64,000 bases of DNA from Diabrotica undecimpunctata (taxonomy: Eukaryota; Arthropoda; Insecta; Coleoptera; Chrysomelidae). Every line of letters starts with the position of its first letter. Position 1 is the stretch's first letter. Made by a program: the position numbers and the translations under genes. The stretch spans positions 135,298,976-135,362,975 of the forward strand of contig NC_092806.1 in NCBI RefSeq assembly GCF_040954645.1. Reading direction: 5' to 3'. The notes under the pieces were generated by a model that did not search any database, was not told the DNA's origin, and worked only from the letters and a program-made list of their open reading frames with translations. Below are positions 58,104 to 64,000 of the stretch, one piece after another.

Positions 58104-61100
58104 ACATTTGATAGTCCTTAAAACGCACTGGAGGCCTTTTGATTCTAGCACTAGTTCTATTTTCAGCATTCATCTGGGAGGTTGAAGGTTCCTCTACTCC
58201 ACAACTCTGATTCCCAGATGAGGAGTTTAATGATCTATCATTATGTGCGAAATCAGTATTCTTCTTAATTTCCGCTTTAACTAGGGAAGGCCTCAAGTGA
58301 TAACTGTTTCGCCTGACCACTTCCCCATTTTCTTTCTGCACTAAATAAGATCTGGGTGCCTCATCTATTTTTTCCAGAATTTTACCTGGTCTCCATTCTC
58401 TACCCTCTCTGACACCTACATTCTCTCCTGGCACTATTTCTCTTCTTACCTTGGTGTTTCTATCATAATAATTTTTATATTCGTTTCTTTTTGCCTCTAG
58501 TTTCTCCCACTCTTCCTTCAGATTTACGTCTTTGTGCTTTTTATTTGATGGTAGCTTCGATCTAAGAACCCTGTTAGTCACTAATTGGGCCGGTGTTTTA
58601 TCTGTTCCATTTATTGGAGTATTTCGATACTCCAGGAGCGCCATATCTAAGTCGTCACACTTTCTAAGCATGTTTTTTGCAATTTGAACAGCTCGTTCTG
58701 CCTGCCCATTAGACCGTGGATAGCGGGGACTGGACGTTACAAACCGAAAATCCCAGTCTTTAGCAAATTGCTGACAATGCCACGAATTATAAGGCATGTT
58801 ATCTGATATGACTTCATAGGGTATTCCGTGTGTTGAAAAAATTTTCTTTAACTCCTTGATGACCACCTGAGAAGTTTTTGAATTAATTTTCACTATATCG
58901 AGCCATTTAGAAAAATAATCGATCAGAACTAGATATGACTGTCCACCATAATCTAATATATCACTTGCTACCTTTTCAAAAGGTGCTTGAGGCAACTCTC
59001 TAAGTAATAGTGGTTCTTTAGCATTGTGACCTTTAAATATCTCACACTTGCTACAATTTCTTACCCAGTCTTCTATACTTTTGTTCATTTGTGGCCAATG
59101 TAATATCTGTCTTGCTCTCTGTTGGGTTTTCTGAATGCCAAAATGACTTGAATGCAATAATCTTAGCATGCTCTCTCTCAATATTTTTGGGACTATAACT
59201 CTGTCTTTGTAAAATATTAGTCCGTCAAGTAAATATAGTTCATTTCTTATATAATAATAATACCTAATTGAATCGCTTACTCTTGACAAAGTTTTGGGCC
59301 ACCCTTGTATACAATATTTCTTTACTAGTTTCAGATCCTCATCAGCATCCACTTCAGTCCTAAATTGTTCTCTCTTCTCATCAGTCATGTCAATAGTATG
59401 AACTATTTCTGTAATAAATTTATCATCATCCACTTCATCTTTTATAAAATTCCTCGATAATAAATCTGCCACATGCATGAACTTGCCTGGCTTAAATTTT
59501 ACCTCTATGTCATATTTAGATAATCTTACCCTAATCCTTTGTAATCTCGGCGACATTATGTCCGCAATGCCTTTATGCATTAATGCCTCCAAAGGCTTAT
59601 GGTCAGAATCAATTTGCACTTTCCTTCCGTAGATAAAATTGTGAAATTTATTGCATGCATAAAGGATTGCCAAGAACTCCTTTTCAATTTGACTCATATT
59701 TGACTCTGCTTTCGTTAGCGCCCTAGATGCAAATGCTACCGGTCTGTTATTCTGTAAGAGACAGCACCCCAAGCCATTACTACTACTGTCAGTCTGTATC
59801 ACAGTTGGTAACTTCTCATTGAAATTGGCAAGCACACTACTTGACATAATTACTTCTTTTATTTTATTTAGTGCATCAGAATGTCTATATGTCCATACCC
59901 ATGCATTACTTTTTTTTAAGAGTTCTCTTAAGGGCGTGGAAATCTCTGACAAGTTTGGAATGAATGCCCTTAAATAATTTACCATTCCCAAAATTTGTTG
60001 TAATTCCTTTTTATTTTCTGGATCCTTCAATCTTCTTATCGCTTCTACTTTTTTGTTGTCAGCTCTCATCCCATCTTTATCAAAGATATGACCCAAGTAT
60101 CTAACACTTTCAACGCAATATTGTATTTTGTTTGGGTTAAATTTTACATTTAGTTCTCTAGCCCTATCTAACACCTTATTCAGTGTATTATTATGCTCTT
60201 CTATTGACTCACCACAAATTAATAGATCATCGAAGTAGACTATACAACCTGGAATATCTGCAAAATTTTCAGAATTTAATTTCTGGAAGTATTCAGGTGC
60301 TATGTTAAGACCAAATGGCAGGCGGCAAAATTTATATGTGCCAAATATAGTGCCAAAAGCACATAAATTACTGGATTGCTCATCCAGTTCTACTTGGTAA
60401 AAACCCTCCTTAAAATCTAGAACTGTAAAAAATGACTTACCCTGTAACATTGAACGAATCTCATCAACAGTAGGTATTATACAAAATTCCCGTTCCAATG
60501 CCTTGTTCAGGTCACGAGGATCTAGGCAGATACGTAATGATTTATCAGTTTTCTCAACAATTACCAGGTTACTAAGCCACTGCGTAGGACCATCAACCTT
60601 TGCTATGATTCCTCGCTTTTCAAGATCAATTAGTTGATTATTAAGTTTAGGCTTGATTGTAAGTGGGACTCTACGAGGTGGCCTAGCCACTGGCACTGCA
60701 TTTTCTTTAAGCTTTAAACTACATTTTTTCTGAAATTTACCTAAACCTGAAAAAACATCCTTATTCATTTCTACAAATTTTTCTTTAGAATGCAGTGTTA
60801 TGTTATCAATTTTATTAATTAAATCAAGCTCTATGGTAGAACATAAACCCAAGATAGGTGTTGATCTTTCCTTTACAACAACAAAATCTAATAAATGATC
60901 AATATTTTTATATTTACAGACAAGTTTTATTATACCCAAAGGAATGATCTTAAAACCACCATATGTCTCAAGTATGACCTTAGTTTCTTTTAATTCATTA
61001 ATTTTGCAAACTTTTTCAACAAAAACCTTGGGTAAAATGTTAACCTGTGCCCCTGTATCTATTTTAAAGGGTATATCAATGTTATTAATTTTTAAATTTT

Positions 61101-61962
61101 CCATCCAGTCTTTATTATTTTTATTCTTAATTTCATTAACAGTGATTGATGAAATCATGAAATCATATACTTCATTATTTTCACTTTCTTCCACTTGTAC
61201 CTCTCTTACTAACCTACCATGATAACACACTTTATCAAAATGCCCATATTTACCACACTTTCTACACTTTTTTCCATATGCTGGACACCTCCTTGGTCCA
61301 TGGACACTCCCACAGTTTCTGCAGTTAAATTCACCTCTAGAAGAACTGGCACCCCTGACTGTTTGGACTGAATTATGCCCCTGCTTGACTTTACTTCCAA
61401 TTGATTCAATTTTCACCTTCTCTAAGCTGTTCTGAACTTCTTTTATTTGAGCTTGGGATACTTCATGCATTTTACATATTTCAATAGCTTTAGTCAGATC
61501 TAAATTAATTGTTTTTAACATGCTTTGTTGTGCATCCTTACTATTGGTGCCTAATACTATTCTATCTCTGACCATTGAAAATGCTTCAACACCAAACTCA
61601 CAATTTCTTACTTTATTTTTTAAATCTGTTAAAAAGTGGTCAAAAGGCTCTCCTTCTTCTTGAATGCGCTTATAAAACAAATATCTTTCATAAACCACGT
61701 TTTTTCTAGGGGTAACATAAGACTCAAATGCTTCCAATACATCTGCTAGCTTTCCTTGTTGGACCTCTGTTAATTCCAAACTGTTATAAATCTCAATGCC
61801 TTCTTCTCCAATTAAATTGAGTAAAATTGCTACCTTAACTTCATCACTTTTACCACTTTTTCCTGATGCCATCAGATATATTTCAAAACTTTGCTTAAAT
61901 CGTTTAAAATTTTCGGCCACATTGCCTTCAAATGATAATGGATTTGGCAACCTTGCTTCCAT
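58102..61962 (-). CDS. gag-pol polyprotein of the Ty3/gypsy element
   Basis: A single uninterrupted frame of 1286 codons. Residues 1-190 are gag. Two zinc knuckles follow (CRNCGSVHGPRRC at 214-226 and CRKCGKYGHFDKVC at 233-246). The protease has DTGA at 302-305. The RT covers about 430-640, with LDFKEGFYQ at 515-523 and the catalytic YFDD at 576-579. RNase H has acidic residues at D725, E760 and D785. Integrase has an HHCC zinc part (H937/H940 region, C970, C973) and catalytic D1001, D1054 and E1089 with the usual 35-residue spacing, followed by a C-terminal tail. All catalytic residues are kept. Gag and pol are fused in one frame, without the frameshift used by many relatives. The ATG is 33 bases after the LTR. 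Confidence 0.95.
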   Translation of the reverse strand: MEARLPNPLSFEGNVAENFKRFKQSFEIYLMASGKSGKSDEVKVAILLNLIGEEGIEIYNSLELTEVQQGKLADVLEAFESYVTPRKNVVYERYLFYKRIQEEGEPFDHFLTDLKNKVRNCEFGVEAFSMVRDRIVLGTNSKDAQQSMLKTINLDLTKAIEICKMHEVSQAQIKEVQNSLEKVKIESIGSKVKQGHNSVQTVRGASSSRGEFNCRNCGSVHGPRRCPAYGKKCRKCGKYGHFDKVCYHGRLVREVQVEESENNEVYDFMISSITVNEIKNKNNKDWMENLKINNIDIPFKIDTGAQVNILPKVFVEKVCKINELKETKVILETYGGFKIIPLGIIKLVCKYKNIDHLLDFVVVKERSTPILGLCSTIELDLINKIDNITLHSKEKFVEMNKDVFSGLGKFQKKCSLKLKENAVPVARPPRRVPLTIKPKLNNQLIDLEKRGIIAKVDGPTQWLSNLVIVEKTDKSLRICLDPRDLNKALEREFCIIPTVDEIRSMLQGKSFFTVLDFKEGFYQVELDEQSSNLCAFGTIFGTYKFCRLPFGLNIAPEYFQKLNSENFADIPGCIVYFDDLLICGESIEEHNNTLNKVLDRARELNVKFNPNKIQYCVESVRYLGHIFDKDGMRADNKKVEAIRRLKDPENKKELQQILGMVNYLRAFIPNLSEISTPLRELLKKSNAWVWTYRHSDALNKIKEVIMSSSVLANFNEKLPTVIQTDSSSNGLGCCLLQNNRPVAFASRALTKAESNMSQIEKEFLAILYACNKFHNFIYGRKVQIDSDHKPLEALMHKGIADIMSPRLQRIRVRLSKYDIEVKFKPGKFMHVADLLSRNFIKDEVDDDKFITEIVHTIDMTDEKREQFRTEVDADEDLKLVKKYCIQGWPKTLSRVSDSIRYYYYIRNELYLLDGLIFYKDRVIVPKILRESMLRLLHSSHFGIQKTQQRARQILHWPQMNKSIEDWVRNCSKCEIFKGHNAKEPLLLRELPQAPFEKVASDILDYGGQSYLVLIDYFSKWLDIVKINSKTSQVVIKELKKIFSTHGIPYEVISDNMPYNSWHCQQFAKDWDFRFVTSSPRYPRSNGQAERAVQIAKNMLRKCDDLDMALLEYRNTPINGTDKTPAQLVTNRVLRSKLPSNKKHKDVNLKEEWEKLEAKRNEYKNYYDRNTKVRREIVPGENVGVREGREWRPGKILEKIDEAPRSYLVQKENGEVVRRNSYHLRPSLVKAEIKKNTDFAHNDRSLNSSSGNQSCGVEEPSTSQMNAENRTSARIKRPPVRFKDYQM

Positions 61963-61976
61963 GATTTTTGTTTAAT

Positions 61977-61994
61977 TTCCACTAGACTGCGCCA
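61977..61994 (-). other. Primer-binding site of the gypsy element
   Basis: TGGCGCAGTCTAGTGGAA follows the 5' LTR immediately on the element strand. The first ten bases correspond to the 3' end complement seen in serine-tRNA-primed gypsy elements; the tRNA is inferred. Confidence 0.75.
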
Positions 61995-62182
61995 AGTAAT
62001 AATATTTCATTGGGTTTAATACATTTATTTAAACATACTTTTTAACAAAGTCTCCAAGAATCAACAATGTCCCAAAACCCATGTTCTAACAACAATCTTG
62101 ACAAGTAGTGACAACTGACAAAGAGTCCCCATACATTGTGCCTAGAGCCCCGTGACCGTAATCATAACCTACTGATATGACA
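61995..62182 (-). repeat. 5' LTR of the gypsy element
   Basis: Identical to 57905-58092. It would hold the promoter for the element's transcript on the minus strand; no obvious TATA box was seen. Confidence 0.9.
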
Positions 62183-63309
62183 CCTAGGTCTTTCCAAAAC
62201 TACAAGTAATTGTATTTCAAAAATGTATCAAATCACCCCAATTGACAGTACTCCATTAAATGTGAAAAACGTCCTTGCATTTCCTTGGAAAGGAAGGGAA
62301 AGTCAGGTTTGTATGTTGTTATTAATTTTAGGCATGTTTCCAAGTTCTCATCGATTTCTTTTAACAAACTTCATGTAAAAACGAATTCCTGTTTGGAGAT
62401 CGAAACCTCAAAACAAATGTAAAATATAATTTGTATTTCTATCAAAATACAAATGAAATTATATTAACTGTTTTAAATTACGTTAATTATATTAATACGT
62501 TATTACCTATTATATATTTATAACCTATTAGTTTTATGTTTATTTTATATTATTATGCAATTTTATATTTTACGTTGAAGCAATGTACTTATTTATTTAA
62601 ATGAGAATATTTGGCATAAAATATTTAATTGGTATTTTTGCCGGTCATCGATTCTCGCCATCTATGATCCGTTTGTAGAAGTTCCCTATAGAAGTAACCA
62701 TTTTTAGTCCTGGGAGGTAGAGTGGATTTGAGATATTTAATTTTTTAGATCCAAGAACAGTTATCCAGAATCCAGAACTGAGAACCCCAGTTAATGGATT
62801 GCAATTTTGATATAAAAATTAAACAAAATGATAAATTCGTATAGTTACTAGGTACTATACATTAAATGTAAAAATATAAAAAAAAACGATACTAAAAAAA
62901 TAGTTACTAATGGAAAAAAAATATTATGTATTGTTATAACCGTTTACTTATATTTTACAAGAAATAAATATCATGACCCAAATGATTTTGATTTTTTATT
63001 GATCAGGTAGCAATTCCGCCATAAAGGTAGGCAATTCTTAATACTATTCTGATGTTTTACTAGGCGATACAGAGAGATTTTGTTTAAACTGCTCAGCGTC
63101 AGAGCGGCTTTTGGGTGGATTGAGTAACTTAGCAGGAAAGCCGGTCCAAAGCTCAGATAAAAGTGCAGGATTCGAGGGTGAGGACAGCAACCGGCCCCAA
63201 TAAAAAAAAACACGCCCATAGAACCGACCACAAAGCCTCTGAAACAAAAAGATATGAAAAGAAACTAATAGAAATGACCACACACAAAATCTAAAAAAAG
63301 GAAAAGAGA
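62183..63309. other. AT-rich stretch without recognised genes
   Basis: Starts with a GTATCAAATCACCCC word (about 62224) related to the hairpin arms on the far side of the gypsy element (57768-57804). Otherwise nothing. Confidence 0.45.
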
Positions 63310-64000
63310 CATCAACATTTCAAAAATGACCAGTAAATTTTACTCATTTACAGCGAAAAGGACAAAAGAGATTATTCAAGCTCAGATTTGGACCTTGATA
63401 TTTTACGAGACGAAAAATTTACCAAATATATCGAATATAAGTATTAGCCACAGAATCCTGAAAACGAGTTTGATTGTGGAAAACAGTAAACTCAATAGTA
63501 TATCACTTTACCCTCCAACTGGAGGGTGGAATGAAAGATTTTTTATAATATTTTCCAAGGTGTAATGGACAGGACACACAGAAATGAACAACTATTAATT
63601 GTAATTGAGAACCTCTCATTGAATTTTGCGCCCATAATACTTTAAAAATAAATAACTAGTTTCCCCCACAAATCGAAATATAAGTACACTTGGCAGAATG
63701 CACAAGGTCAACAGTCAACGATAGGCCACATAATAACAAATAAAGAAATAATACCAAAAAAAATTCTCGATGTAAGAGCTTTAATATCACCAAATAAAGC
63801 ATCAGATCACAAAGTAGTACCGGGCAAATTTTGATTAAAAATATCACTAATCCATTAACAATGGAAGAAAATACAAACGAGATGTCGGCAAAAATACATT
63901 GTAACATAATTCAAGCTCCAAAAGAAAGTACAGCAGTCAGGAAAATTAACCCTAACGAAAACAAAGATTTCAAACCAATGGTTCAAGACCGAAATCAGAG
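63310..64000 (+). pseudogene. Non-LTR endonuclease remnant, continuing past the window
   Basis: Degenerate endonuclease motifs in order: VENSKLNSISLYPPTGGWNE (near 63475-63530, usual form SVYAPxxG), TGHTEMNNYxLxL or, in the next frame, DRTHRNEQLLIVIENL (near 63560-63615), WQNAQGQQSTIGHIITNKEI (near 63690-63750), and ASDHKVV (near 63800-63820) with the His/Asp pair of the EEP active site. The order and spacing fit one RTE-like element. The reverse transcriptase should follow to the right of the window. Confidence 0.65.

Larger units (their letters stand above)
57905..62182 (-). mobile_element. Apparently intact Ty3/gypsy LTR retrotransposon
   Basis: Two 188-base direct LTRs (57905-58092, 61995-62182) show no difference when read base by base. 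In the minus-strand direction the order is: 5' LTR at 62182, primer-binding site TGGCGCAGTC, a leader of about 30 bases, one open gag-pol frame, a purine tract and the 3' LTR. The primer site fits the serine-tRNA type used by several insect gypsy elements. No env gene is present. The identity of the LTRs points to a recent insertion. I see no target-site duplication: the flanks are ATGGG at left and CCTAG at right. Confidence 0.95.

Overview
The window looks like nuclear DNA of an insect with a large, repeat-rich genome. A beetle is plausible but not proven. The evidence is AT-rich DNA with long (TA)n arrays, a dense and layered set of arthropod-type transposable elements, and one recognisable host exon. 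No bacterial gene organisation, tRNA, rRNA or CRISPR array was seen.

The only host gene I can support is on the minus strand at 36328-36703. It is the first coding exon of an inhibitory SMAD (Smad6/7 type, called Dad in Drosophila), ending at a clean splice donor. Immediately upstream (36704-37090) is a GC-richer 5'UTR/promoter stretch. It holds a palindromic SMAD site GTCTAGAC (37005-37012) and an exact match to the BMP activating element GGCGCCAN4GNCV known from the Drosophila Dad enhancer (37030-37044), overlapped by TGGCGCC Brinker-type words. I found no MH2 exon, so 1-36327 is either intron 1 or DNA beyond the gene.

The rest is mobile DNA. 1-840 holds a Tigger/pogo transposase remnant. 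2396-3887 holds non-LTR fragments and a large fold-back MITE. 4857-7240 is a CR1/Jockey-like element with a second retroelement nested in it between 13-bp target duplications. 8944-16491 holds scrambled and duplicated non-LTR fragments. 18081-18256 is a hAT-type MITE. 20370-24743 is a 4.4-kb cut-and-paste transposon with 33-bp inverted termini and a broken transposase, perhaps of the Sola group. 25590-35460 holds Penelope, RTE-like and RNase H-bearing remnants and a 244-bp-spaced repeat.

Right of the host exon, 37735-39155 holds a Penelope GIY-YIG endonuclease piece and non-LTR 3' ends. 40248-44054 is a Tc1 copy split by a 2.6-kb non-LTR element with an 11-bp duplication. 44577-46262 is a Jockey copy with a nested fragment. 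48162-48979 is a truncated non-LTR copy with a 10-bp duplication. 50800-54660 is a run of Penelope, mariner and CR1-like remnants, the last cut by a solo LTR. 55338-57230 is more RT debris. 57905-62182 is an apparently intact Ty3/gypsy element with identical 188-bp LTRs. 63310-64000 is an endonuclease fragment running out of the window.

The elements do not form a functional pathway; they record repeated invasion around a developmental regulator. Only the gypsy element looks recently active. The points most worth following are the BMP feedback element at the I-SMAD promoter, the young gypsy copy and the inverted-repeat transposon at 20370-24743.
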